Shown here: positions 1 through 5,535 of the stretch, piece after piece
Position numbering within the stretch: position 1 is the stretch's first letter
Layout of the letters: every line of letters starts with the position of its first letter
Assembly (NCBI GenBank): GCA_023441845.1
Contig: JAEZNF010000188.1
Span: forward strand, 1 to 7,352
Direction of reading: 5' to 3'
Source: Bacillota bacterium
GTDB taxonomy: Bacteria; Bacillota; Clostridia; Acetivibrionales; DSM-2933
Length of the DNA stretch: 7,352 nucleotides
Made by a program: the position numbers and the translations under genes
The notes under the pieces: generated by a model
What the model saw: only the letters and a program-made list of their open reading frames with translations
What the model was told of the DNA's origin: nothing
The model's database searches: none

Positions 1-26
1 TATAATGCCGAAAGCAATATGATTTG

Positions 27-227
27 TTACTTATTATAATCTATATGTTTCGCGAAATCATATACCGTAATCCATTGAACGCGCAACACTTTATTATAAT
101 TCTTTCGTGCGTTCAATCTAATTGAATTGCGTTCCTTTTTGTCCTTTTTAATAGTGACAACTGTATCAAGTATTCCATCCTTGGCAGCATAAGATGACTT
201 GTTCCCAAAAAAGTTAAATGATAACAC
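27..227 (-). CDS. Hypothetical small protein, 66 aa, GTG start
   Basis: I do not recognise this product. The frame opens with GTG at 225-227 and closes with TAA at 27-29. It is preceded on its own strand by a purine-rich AAAAGGAAAGAGA stretch, a plausible ribosome site about 6 bases from the GTG, and this is the main support. The protein is basic, with a lysine/arginine-rich middle (KKDKKERN) and no signal peptide, membrane segment or known motif. It is divergent from the riboswitch-controlled gene. Part of the coding stretch (74-126) is crowded with inverted repeats, which is unusual for a coding region. The frame could be a small real gene, a decayed remnant, or chance in AT-rich DNA. The evidence is the ribosome site and the uninterrupted frame only. 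Confidence 0.3.
   Translation of the reverse strand: MLSFNFFGNKSSYAAKDGILDTVVTIKKDKKERNSIRLNARKNYNKVLRVQWITVYDFAKHIDYNK
74..126. repeat. Cluster of short inverted repeats around GCGTTCAAT
   Basis: ATTGAACGC at 74-82 is inverted as GCGTTCAAT at 109-117. Two further pairs (one of them G-T) extend this to 74-84/107-117 around a 22-base spacer. TTCAAT at 112-117 is inverted again as ATTGAA at 121-126 with a 3-base loop, so the two hairpins would compete. GCGTTC recurs once more at 129-134. No T-run follows on either strand, so it does not read as a terminator. Its role is unknown. Confidence 0.45.
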
Positions 228-277
228 TCTCTTTCCTTTTCTTCTACATCCTTAAATTGCTTAGGCATAGGTTAGGG

Positions 278-305
278 ATGGCCCATATGGCCCAAGTATG
301 GCCCA
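278..305 (+). promoter_or_regulatory. Three direct ATGGCCCA repeats upstream of the promoter
   Basis: The octamer ATGGCCCA occurs three times, at 278-285, 287-294 and 298-305, with start spacings of 9 and 11 bases. The last copy ends 9 bases before the TTGACA hexamer at 315. A GC-rich octamer repeated about once per helical turn in AT-rich DNA, just upstream of a -35 box, resembles a binding site for an activator or repressor acting on the riboswitch-led transcript. The repeats are directly visible; the regulatory role is inferred and no regulator can be named. Confidence 0.4.
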
Positions 306-314
306 ATGCACGTC

Positions 315-342
315 TTGACAAACAGGAATATTTTAATATACA
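315..342 (+). promoter_or_regulatory. Sigma-A-type promoter for the riboswitch-led transcript
   Basis: A perfect -35 hexamer TTGACA (315-320) is followed after 16 bases by TATACA (337-342) as a candidate -10 box. A consensus TATAAT at 344-349 also exists, but it is 23 bases from TTGACA, too far for the pair to work together. Transcription would start near 349, leaving a leader of roughly 235 nt that carries the complete c-di-GMP aptamer. The position upstream of an intact aptamer supports the call. Confidence 0.55.
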
Positions 343-408
343 ATATAATAATAGCCATATACAAAATTTAGCATGATTTGTATAAGAGTTAAACCTACGG
401 AATTAGCA

Positions 409-500
409 ACCTGAAAAAGGCAAACCTATCGAAAGGTAGGGGCGCAAAGTTATGGGCCTACAGCAGGATAGATAGCAATGGCTGCCAGACTACCAGGAAT
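409..500 (+). ncRNA. Cyclic di-GMP-I riboswitch (GEMM-I) aptamer
   Basis: The segment has the GEMM-I landmarks in order. AAAGGCAAACC (416-426) leads into the hairpin CCTATC-GAAA-GGTAGG (425-440), capped by the GAAA tetraloop that docks into the second helix in this class. Then come GGGGCGCAAAG (439-449), the TATGGGCCTA stretch (451-460) in the region of the receptor helix, and ATGGCTGCCAGACTACC (479-495), matching the conserved 3' element. ACCTG (409-413) can pair with CAGGT (501-505) as the closing helix, so the exact ends are uncertain by several bases. Members of this family bind c-di-GMP and control motility, adhesion and surface-protein genes. Here it sits about 85 nt upstream of a secreted Ig-repeat protein on the same strand. 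Identification is from the consensus by eye. Confidence 0.93.
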
Positions 501-513
501 CAGGTCTGTTTTT
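486..513 (+). terminator. Possible riboswitch expression platform (weak intrinsic terminator)
   Basis: CAGAC (486-490) and GTCTG (504-508) can form a stem followed directly by five T residues (509-513), as in a Rho-independent terminator, though five pairs with a 13-base loop is weak. Bases 504-505 also belong to the candidate closing helix ACCTG (409-413)/CAGGT (501-505). Forming that helix with ligand bound would therefore disturb the terminator. This predicts c-di-GMP-activated expression, but only as an inference. A second alternative exists: CCTATC at 514-519 repeats the 5' strand of the tetraloop hairpin and could pair with GGTAGG (435-440). Confidence 0.4.
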
Positions 514-584
514 CCTATCTGTACCTAAAAATTTTCGAAAAAGTAAAAACCTACAGCTTCACACTAAGTAACGGAGTAAAAAAC

Positions 585-1866
585 ATGAGTAAGAGTATTA
601 AAAGTGTGCTTTTGACTTGCATTTTTCTATGTCTTTTATTTATCCTCTCAAGTCCATTTACTGCATATGCCGCAACAACTGATACAGCTGCAACACTTCA
701 GGAGCTACAGGATAAGGTTGGAGCAGCAATGGAGTCTCGGGCGACTTCATATTCCGTAATTTATACAAACAGCGTTGCATTTACCCAATCCGACATTACA
801 AATATGTTCAATAACATCTTGAGTGCAGATGATTATCTTCATTTTGTTCTTAAAACTTACGGCGGGTACACAGCATCAGGTACGTTAGGCAATATAACTG
901 TGAATTTTACGTTTACATACTGGGAAACTGCAGCACAAACAGCTGCTGTTGACGCAAAGGTTACGCAAGTATTGGAAAGTTTGGGCACGAGCAGTACGAA
1001 CGATTATCAGAAAGAGAAGGTAATTCACGATTGGATGCTACTATTACAGCTACCACTATAGACGGAAGTAAGACTGCAAGCTGTACAGTAACTGTAACAA
1101 CTCGCGTTACCGGAGTTAGCACCGACAAAAGTACTATTTCCTTAAAAGTTGGGGACCCTGATGCAAAATTAAATGCAGTAATTTCTCCTGCATCGGCAAC
1201 AGTTAAAGATGTAATCTGGACAAGCAGCAATTCTAATGTTGCTACTGTGGCTTCGGACGGCACAGTACATGCGGTGGCAATTGGTACTGCAACAATTACA
1301 GTAACCACGGTAGACAGTGCAAAAACGGCAAAGTGCGTTGTAATAGTGCCAACTCCGGTATCCGCGGTCACAATTTCACCTGCTGCCCTTACAATAATGT
1401 TAGGACAAACGCCTGTAACTATAAAAACAATTATTACACCTTCCACAGCTAGTATAAAGACTGTTAGTGGAAAAGCAGCGATGAAACTGTTGCGAAAGTT
1501 AGTGCAACAGGAATACTAACACCCGTGGGAGCAGGAACAGCAACCGTTACAGCAACGACTACGGATGGTGGCTTAGCAGCAACATCTACTGTAACGGTAA
1601 TACAGCGAGTAACCGGAATAACATTAAACAATAAAACATTAACCATCAAACCGGGAGGTTCCGATGTGCAATTGACTCCAACAATCGCTCCAAGTAATGC
1701 TACAATAAAAGACATCACGTGGACCAGCAGCAATCCGAATGTAGCTACTGTAGACTCAAGCGGAGTAGTACATGCAGTTGCATATGGTACAGCGGTGATA
1801 AAAGCAACCTCCACGCAGGACAGCACAAAATATGCAAGCTGTACCGTGACAGTGACAGCACCTTGA
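585..1866 (+). pseudogene. Secreted transglutaminase-like/Ig-like (Big_2) repeat surface protein, disrupted twice
   Basis: The ATG at 585 has GGAG at 573-576, 8 bases upstream. The frame starts with a signal peptide: lysines, a hydrophobic core at residues 8-22, and cleavage near AYA-A at residues 27-30. The mature part resembles the N-terminal segment of clostridial secreted transglutaminase-like proteins up to the EKVIHDW motif (1015-1032). There the expected Cys/His/Asp catalytic domain is absent. The frame continues eight codons to a stop at 1059-1061, while another frame takes over with the C-terminal third of a Big_2 repeat (from about 1034). Big_2 repeats follow at about 1103-1354, 1355-1605 and 1606-1863, each ending in a CTVTV-like strand. 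The middle one has a one-base loss near 1467; adding a T restores WKSSDETVAKVS. The end is TGA at 1864-1866, with no LPXTG, SLH or dockerin domain. As written the product is a secreted fragment of 158 residues. The lesions may be real decay or assembly error in a repetitive gene. Confidence 0.8.
1103..1863 (+). repeat. Tandem Big_2-type Ig-like domain repeats
   Basis: Three full repeats of about 84 codons lie head to tail after a partial one at about 1034-1102. Each has an opening (R/P)VxxVTI-like strand, a PxxATxKxxxW core, an SSNxxVATV strand and a closing GTATITxTT...CTVTV strand. The first and third are the most alike (both contain IWTSSN or ITWTSSN and VHAVA). This fold usually forms stalks or adhesive arrays on bacterial surface proteins. 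Near-identical stretches between copies would favour recombination or mis-assembly, relevant to the deletion at about 1033. Confidence 0.8.
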
Positions 1867-1887
1867 TTGTATAATAAGATATAATAA

Positions 1888-1947
1888 TATAAAGCAGTAT
1901 AAGAAATGCCGGGTCTTCATACCCGGCATTTCTTATACTGCTTTATA
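1888..1947. terminator. 27-bp perfect hairpin, probable bidirectional terminator
   Basis: The arms 1888-1914 and 1921-1947 are perfectly complementary over 27 bp around the 6-base loop CTTCAT. The GC-rich inner stem (GCCGGGT/ACCCGGC) is flanked by A/T-rich outer pairs, so from either strand the RNA has a strong stem followed by a U-rich stretch. It lies 21 bases after the Big_2 gene's stop and about 90 bases beyond the stop of the convergent comM-like gene, the right place to end both transcripts. The outer arms are longer than termination needs. Confidence 0.75.
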
Positions 1948-2037
1948 CCCTCTTTGCTTGAATTTTTTATATGGCTCCTTAAATGTATGTTATAAATACT
2001 GTATTTTTATTTATAATAGGTAATTTATCAAAGGATA

Positions 2038-3576
2038 TTAATGCCCTCCCCAGAATTTCCTGTCAAGACTCCTGTACTGAATGGCCTCCGCAAGATGCTG
2101 CGGCAGAATCATATCGCTCTCTTCCATATCTGCAATTGTCCTTGCCACTTTTAATATTCTGTGATGTGCCCTGGCGCTTAAGCCAAGCCTATCAAAGGCA
2201 TTTTTCAAGAGCTCCTTACCGGTTTCATCAAGCTTACAGAATTTATTTATTAATGAAGGCGTTAGTTGTGAATTTGAATATATTTTTAGACCTTTGTACC
2301 TTTGAAGCTGAATTCCTCTGGCCCTATTTACCCTTTCCCTTATTACACAGGATTTTTCCTCTTCTTTTGTGCTTTCCAGATCTTTATATTTAACACTTGC
2401 CACTTCTATATGTATGTCTATTCTATCCAGTAAAGGACCCGACAGCTTGCCAAGGTACTGTTGAATCTGCTTGGGTGTGCAGTTGCATTGTTTTTCCGGT
2501 TCCATAAAATTTCCGCACTTGCATGGATTGGCTGCGCATATAAGCATTGTCTTTGAAGGGTATGTCAAACTGGCATTGACTCTCGATATGGTCACATGCC
2601 CATCCTCAAGAGGCTGTCTTAACACCTCTAAAGCATCCTTGCTGAATTCAGGCAGTTCGTCCAGAAACAAAACCCCATAGTGCGCAAGGCTTATTTCGCC
2701 AGGCTTTGGGTATTTCCCTCCTCCGATTATTCCAATATCCGATATTGTGTGGTGCGGTGAACGGAAAGGCCTGTTGGTAACAAGTGAAGTCTTAGGAGGC
2801 AATATTCCTGCTATACTATGAATTTTTGTAACTTCCAGCGCTTCGTCAAAAGTCAGTGCAGGAAGTATGGTAGGAAGTCTTTTTGCAATCATGGTTTTTC
2901 CTGAGCCCGGGCTTCCGATCATTATACAGTTATGTCCGCCTGATGCCGCCACTTCAAGGGCTCTTTTGATATTTCCCTGTCCTTTAACATCTTCAAAGTC
3001 CAGTTCATGCTCAAATTTGGCGGAAAAAATTTCGTCTATATCGACAGAATGCTTTTGAAGCAGCTTTTCACCGTTGATATGATAAACCACCTCAGAAACA
3101 TATTTAGCGGGAAAAACATTCAAGTCTTTGACTACAGCTGCCTCTTCCGCATTTTCTACAGGCAGAATAAGGTTTTCAATCCCTTCATGAAGAGCACATA
3201 TAGCCATCGGCAGTACTCCGTTTACAGGTTTGATTTCTCCGTCAAGTGACAATTCACCTATAAACATGTATTTACTTATATCGACGGTGTTAACTTGCTC
3301 TGTGGCCGTTAATATACCCATGGCAATGCCGAGATCAAGCGCAGAACCTTCTTTTCTTATATTTGCCGGAGCCAGGTTTACAGTAATTTTTCTTATCGGA
3401 AACTCCAGAGCGGAGTTCTTTATGGCTGCCCTGACCCTCTCCTTTGATTCTTTAACCGCTACGTCGCCAAGTCCTACAATGTCAAATCCAGGGATTCCAT
3501 TACTGATATCAGTTTCAACCTCTACAACATAGCCGTCTATTCCAATCAAACCACAGCTTTTAACTTTTGACAACAT
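2038..3576 (-). CDS. comM: YifB/ComM family Mg-chelatase-like AAA+ ATPase
   Basis: The 512-residue protein matches the family's usual length. Residues 1-190 form the N-terminal Lon-protease-like (ChlI-type) domain, with GFDIVGLGDVAVKESKERVRAAI (30-52) and ITVNLAPANIRKEG (64-77). The AAA+ Mg-chelatase domain follows: Walker A GSPGSGKT (221-228), PFRSPHHTIS (270-279), Walker B GVLFLDELPEF (301-311), a four-cysteine segment (C352, C354, C364, C366) and GPLLDRIDIHIEV (380-392). The C-terminal domain has LGLSARAHHRILKVARTIAD (464-483). In Vibrio and Haemophilus, ComM is a hexameric helicase that helps integrate DNA during natural transformation; in clostridia its role is largely unproven. I chose ATG at 3574-3576 because homologues begin MLSKVKSC. 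The frame extends upstream to 3645, and an ATG at 3622-3624 with AAAGG ahead of it is a possible alternative (528 aa). No coupled gene is visible. Confidence 0.93.
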   Translation of the reverse strand: MLSKVKSCGLIGIDGYVVEVETDISNGIPGFDIVGLGDVAVKESKERVRAAIKNSALEFPIRKITVNLAPANIRKEGSALDLGIAMGILTATEQVNTVDISKYMFIGELSLDGEIKPVNGVLPMAICALHEGIENLILPVENAEEAAVVKDLNVFPAKYVSEVVYHINGEKLLQKHSVDIDEIFSAKFEHELDFEDVKGQGNIKRALEVAASGGHNCIMIGSPGSGKTMIAKRLPTILPALTFDEALEVTKIHSIAGILPPKTSLVTNRPFRSPHHTISDIGIIGGGKYPKPGEISLAHYGVLFLDELPEFSKDALEVLRQPLEDGHVTISRVNASLTYPSKTMLICAANPCKCGNFMEPEKQCNCTPKQIQQYLGKLSGPLLDRIDIHIEVASVKYKDLESTKEEEKSCVIRERVNRARGIQLQRYKGLKIYSNSQLTPSLINKFCKLDETGKELLKNAFDRLGLSARAHHRILKVARTIADMEESDMILPQHLAEAIQYRSLDRKFWGGH

Positions 3577-3887
3577 ATAATATTTTGCCCCCGTTTTAGA
3601 CTTTAGTACTACATAATAATACATTATTTTTAACCTTTTGTACATAAAACCTTAAAAATAATAAACACTTTATGCAAAATAATACATTAGTACTTTTAAT
3701 TTCAACAAGGATGAACAGAATAATTTAGTTTACATAAACGCATACTATGTACGACAAGCTATAACTCTTTATAAAAAGAGTCCAAAAAGCAGCATTGCTT
3801 TAATACATTTTATGAATAGGGAGTTCACTTTCATAAAGCCTTTTTCAGAGTTGTTTATCTAATTAATAAGTAACGATGGGAGGACTG
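3577..3887. other. Divergent intergenic region with short hairpins
   Basis: This AT-rich stretch separates the divergent comM-like and CBM25-like genes and must hold promoters for both. Two short hairpins lie next to each other: ACTCTTT/AAAGAGT (3764-3770/3775-3781, loop ATAA) and AAAGCA/TGCTTT (3786-3791/3796-3801, loop GCAT). Neither is followed by a T-run, so they look like leader structure rather than terminators. I see no recognisable riboswitch and no convincing plus-strand promoter pair. The GGGAGG ribosome site at 3878-3883 serves the downstream gene. Confidence 0.4.
3679..3708 (-). promoter_or_regulatory. Candidate promoter of the comM-like gene
   Basis: Read on the minus strand, TATTAT (complement of 3679-3684) is a five-of-six match to a -10 box. 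Upstream are TTGTTG (complement of 3703-3708, 18-base spacing) or TTGAAA (complement of 3700-3705, 15-base spacing). Both -35 options are imperfect in sequence or spacing. The site lies about 100 bases upstream of the chosen start at 3576. Confidence 0.3.
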
Positions 3888-4205
3888 ATGAGTTTGTATA
3901 ATATGTATTATCAAAATGGTGTGGTAATTGTTCCGAATGTTATTGTTAAAGGAGATGAAGCATCGGTTTCTTATAAAGGTGTATTAAGTAATTCCGGTGC
4001 AGATTCCATTTATATGCGCGTCGGCTATGGAGACAACTGGGAAAACACAAAAGATATAAAAATGGAAAAAACTACTGACGGTTTTAAAGCGGATTTAGCC
4101 GTGGCAGATGACAAACTGTTAAAACTTGCTTTTAAAGACAGTGCAAGCAATTGGGATAACAACAGCGGAAGAAACTATACCTTTGAGGTACAGGCAAGAC
4201 TGTAA
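3888..4205 (+). CDS. Stand-alone CBM25-like (starch-binding type) protein, 105 aa
   Basis: The whole protein is about one carbohydrate-binding module. Its pattern follows CBM25/CBM53-type domains: a PNVIVKGDEASVSYKG opening strand (residues 16-31), ADSIYMRVGYGDNW (38-51), KDIKMEKTTDGFKADL (55-70) and LAFKDSASNWDNNSGRNYTF (80-99). W51 and W89 are the likely aromatic sugar-stacking positions. Such modules bind alpha-1,4-glucans and are usually attached to amylases or pullulanases. Here there is no catalytic domain, signal peptide, linker or membrane segment, so the product is predicted to be cytoplasmic. I chose ATG 3888-3890 because GGGAGG (3878-3883) stands 4 bases before it; the earlier in-frame ATG at 3876 overlaps that site. 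The gene appears monocistronic. Family assignment is by motif resemblance; a role in binding stored glycogen or imported maltodextrin is speculation. Confidence 0.8.
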   Translation: MSLYNMYYQNGVVIVPNVIVKGDEASVSYKGVLSNSGADSIYMRVGYGDNWENTKDIKMEKTTDGFKADLAVADDKLLKLAFKDSASNWDNNSGRNYTFEVQARL

Positions 4206-4228
4206 TGAATTTATAATGTCAACCCAAA

Positions 4229-4264
4229 AGCCTGGTCTGTATCTTTTACAGTACAGGTCAGGCT
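4229..4264 (+). terminator. Imperfect stem-loop after the CBM25-like gene
   Basis: CCTG (4231-4234) pairs with CAGG (4254-4257) and CTGTA (4237-4241) with TACAG (4247-4251), separated by a 2-by-2 internal loop and closed by TCTTT. AGCCTG (4229-4234) can alternatively pair with CAGGCT (4259-4264). It begins 24 bases after the stop codon, where a terminator is expected, but no T-run follows. A weak terminator or a 3' mRNA-stabilising hairpin are both possible. Confidence 0.3.
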
Positions 4265-4459
4265 GCAAACAAAAGAGAGGGAATATCCCATCCATTCCAT
4301 TTTCAGCCTTAAGAGAATTAAAGTGTTTACCGTATATGAACGATAAAGGCCTTGCAGGAAAATTAAATTACATTGAACATGATACAATAACTATAATTAG
4401 CGTATAGGGAAATAAAAGTGGAAATGCGTTCTTACTTAGCTTCGTTTTTTATAAATTCA

Positions 4460-4488
4460 TTGAACTCATTTATTAAATATAGTAGTAT
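4460..4488 (+). promoter_or_regulatory. Sigma-A-type promoter of the YesL-like gene
   Basis: TTGAAC (4460-4465) and TAGTAT (4483-4488) each match their consensus hexamers at four of six positions and are separated by the optimal 17 bases. Transcription would start near 4495, giving a leader of about 40 nt with AGAGGGAG (4517-4524) 9 bases before the ATG. This suggests the gene is transcribed separately from the CBM25-like gene. Confidence 0.5.
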
Positions 4489-4533
4489 GTACTTAATCGC
4501 ACTAATTTTATCATTCAGAGGGAGTAAAAGCGT

Positions 4534-5361
4534 ATGCGACGTTTATTTAGCTTTACCAACTATAACAAACCCGGGCCCGGAGTAGAAAAAAACGAAGCTC
4601 CGAAACCCAGAGTACTTCTATTTCTCCAGATATACTTAAGAAAGTTTTGGCACCTTGCAAAACTCAACATGCTTTTCTGTGTGTTTAATCTACCGGCTTT
4701 GTTACCAATAATCGTTTTATATTTGTTATTTTCAGGAGCCTATCAAGGATTGCTGAAAGGAGATTCCTTTTTCAGAATCATTATGTTTCTTTCCTTTTGT
4801 ACAACATTTTTAGGTATTCCGGTAATTACAACAGGACCAGCTCAAGCTGGATTTACGTATGTTCTGAGAAACTACTCCAGGCAGGATCATGCATTTATTT
4901 GGTCAGATTTCAAAGAACACGCCATAAAAAACCTCAAACAGGGGCTACTGATATCTATAATTGATTTTTTTGTTATGCTTATTTTTTTCATAGATATCTA
5001 TATTTACGCAAATGCAGCTATTGACAGCATCCTGCTAACTATATCGGTATTTTTCGCAGCATTTCTTTTTGTAATTTTTTTAATGATGCATTTATACATT
5101 TATCCTATGCTTGTAACTTTCGAGCTTTCCTTGAAAAACATCTATAAAAACGCATTCATTTTTGCATTATTAAAGTTCTTGCCGAATATAGGAATTCTGC
5201 TCTTGTGTTTTATGCTTTCGGCAATACTATTTTTGCTCTTGCCGGTTCTAAACATTTTGCTGCTTCCTTTCATTACGTTTAGTACTATCGGACTTATTAC
5301 GAATTTTTATGTGTATCCCATACTGGAAAAATACATGATTAACCAGAAACAAGAAGCGTAA
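4534..5361 (+). CDS. YesL/DUF624 family integral membrane protein
   Basis: The 275-residue protein has a short polar N-terminus (residues 1-38) and about five to six hydrophobic segments, near 45-67, 81-103, 136-158, 166-192 and 217-250 (the last long enough for two passes). DUF624 hallmarks are TTGPAQAGFTYVLRNYSRQ (99-117), the charged loop HAFIWSDFKEHAIKNLKQ (119-136), and YPMLVTFELSLKNIYKNAF (190-208). The biochemical role of this family is unknown. In Firmicutes its members often lie beside sugar ABC-transporter or polysaccharide-utilisation genes, hence the suggestion of a carbohydrate link. Here the nearest such genes are the CBM25-like gene upstream and the convergent GH3 gene downstream. 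The start is supported by AGAGGGAG 9 bases before the ATG; the 3' end meets a strong bidirectional terminator. Confidence 0.87.
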   Translation: MRRLFSFTNYNKPGPGVEKNEAPKPRVLLFLQIYLRKFWHLAKLNMLFCVFNLPALLPIIVLYLLFSGAYQGLLKGDSFFRIIMFLSFCTTFLGIPVITTGPAQAGFTYVLRNYSRQDHAFIWSDFKEHAIKNLKQGLLISIIDFFVMLIFFIDIYIYANAAIDSILLTISVFFAAFLFVIFLMMHLYIYPMLVTFELSLKNIYKNAFIFALLKFLPNIGILLLCFMLSAILFLLLPVLNILLLPFITFSTIGLITNFYVYPILEKYMINQKQEA

Positions 5362-5476
5362 ATGTGTAGGTCATATCGAATCACTCAGCAGGGAATATAA
5401 CGATAATCAGAGCTTTAACCGTCTATTAAAAATATATAGAAGTATAAAATCCAGATAATTTAATACTGTTTTAACA
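5362..5476. other. Short AT-rich 3' region without a gene
   Basis: These bases follow the stop codon of the YesL-like gene and precede the terminator hairpin. I see no open frame with a ribosome site, no promoter pair and no stable structure. Confidence 0.4.
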
Positions 5477-5528
5477 TAAAAAGAATAGTTAACCCGAAAT
5501 GTCTTTTTCCGGTTAACTATTCTTTTTA
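5477..5528. terminator. Bidirectional Rho-independent terminator
   Basis: Arms 5477-5494 and 5511-5528 are perfectly complementary over 18 bp. After a C-C mismatch, GAAA (5496-5499) pairs with TTTC (5506-5509), leaving a loop of about six bases. The outer arm is AAAAAG on the left and CTTTTT on the right, so either strand gives a stem ending in a U-run. It sits between the convergent YesL-like gene (stop at 5361) and the GH3 gene (stop at 5536-5538, 8 bases away) and should stop both transcripts. Confidence 0.85.
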
Positions 5529-5535
5529 ATAGGAA

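Larger units (their letters stand above)
4206..4533. other. Intergenic region, 328 bp, no convincing gene
   Basis: The stretch holds an imperfect hairpin just after the CBM25-like gene (4229-4264), a promoter near its right end (4460-4488) and the ribosome site of the downstream gene (AGAGGGAG, 4517-4524). An open frame overlapping the end of the CBM25-like gene runs to 4407. Its best separate start, ATG at 4218, has no ribosome site and its 63 codons show no known motif, so I do not call it a gene. I see nothing else here. Confidence 0.5.

Noticed and set aside
961..1446. Long minus-strand open frame opposite the Big_2 repeats, with a similar one at 1464-1826
   Set aside because: These are antisense to recognisable Ig-like repeats. 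Their valine/threonine-rich translations mirror the repeat codons, have no motif, and no ribosome site was noted.
1460..1475. Programmed frameshift or phase-variable tract in the Big_2 gene
   Set aside because: There is no slippery heptamer, homopolymer or short tandem repeat at the break.
1031..1519. Independent gene starting at TTG 1031
   Set aside because: It begins in the middle of an Ig-like domain without signal peptide or ribosome site; it is the continuation of the broken surface-protein gene.
1983..2393. Plus-strand open frame opposite the comM-like gene, and others at 2471-3532
   Set aside because: They lie on the reverse strand of a well-conserved ATPase gene and show no coding features of their own.
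3876..3887. Upstream ATG giving four extra residues (MGGL) to the CBM25-like protein
   Set aside because: This ATG overlaps the GGGAGG ribosome site, which is spaced correctly only for the ATG at 3888.
4126..4407. Open frame of 93 codons overlapping the end of the CBM25-like gene
   Set aside because: Its first part overlaps the conserved CBM end in another frame. The non-overlapping part (ATG at 4218) has no ribosome site and no recognised motif.
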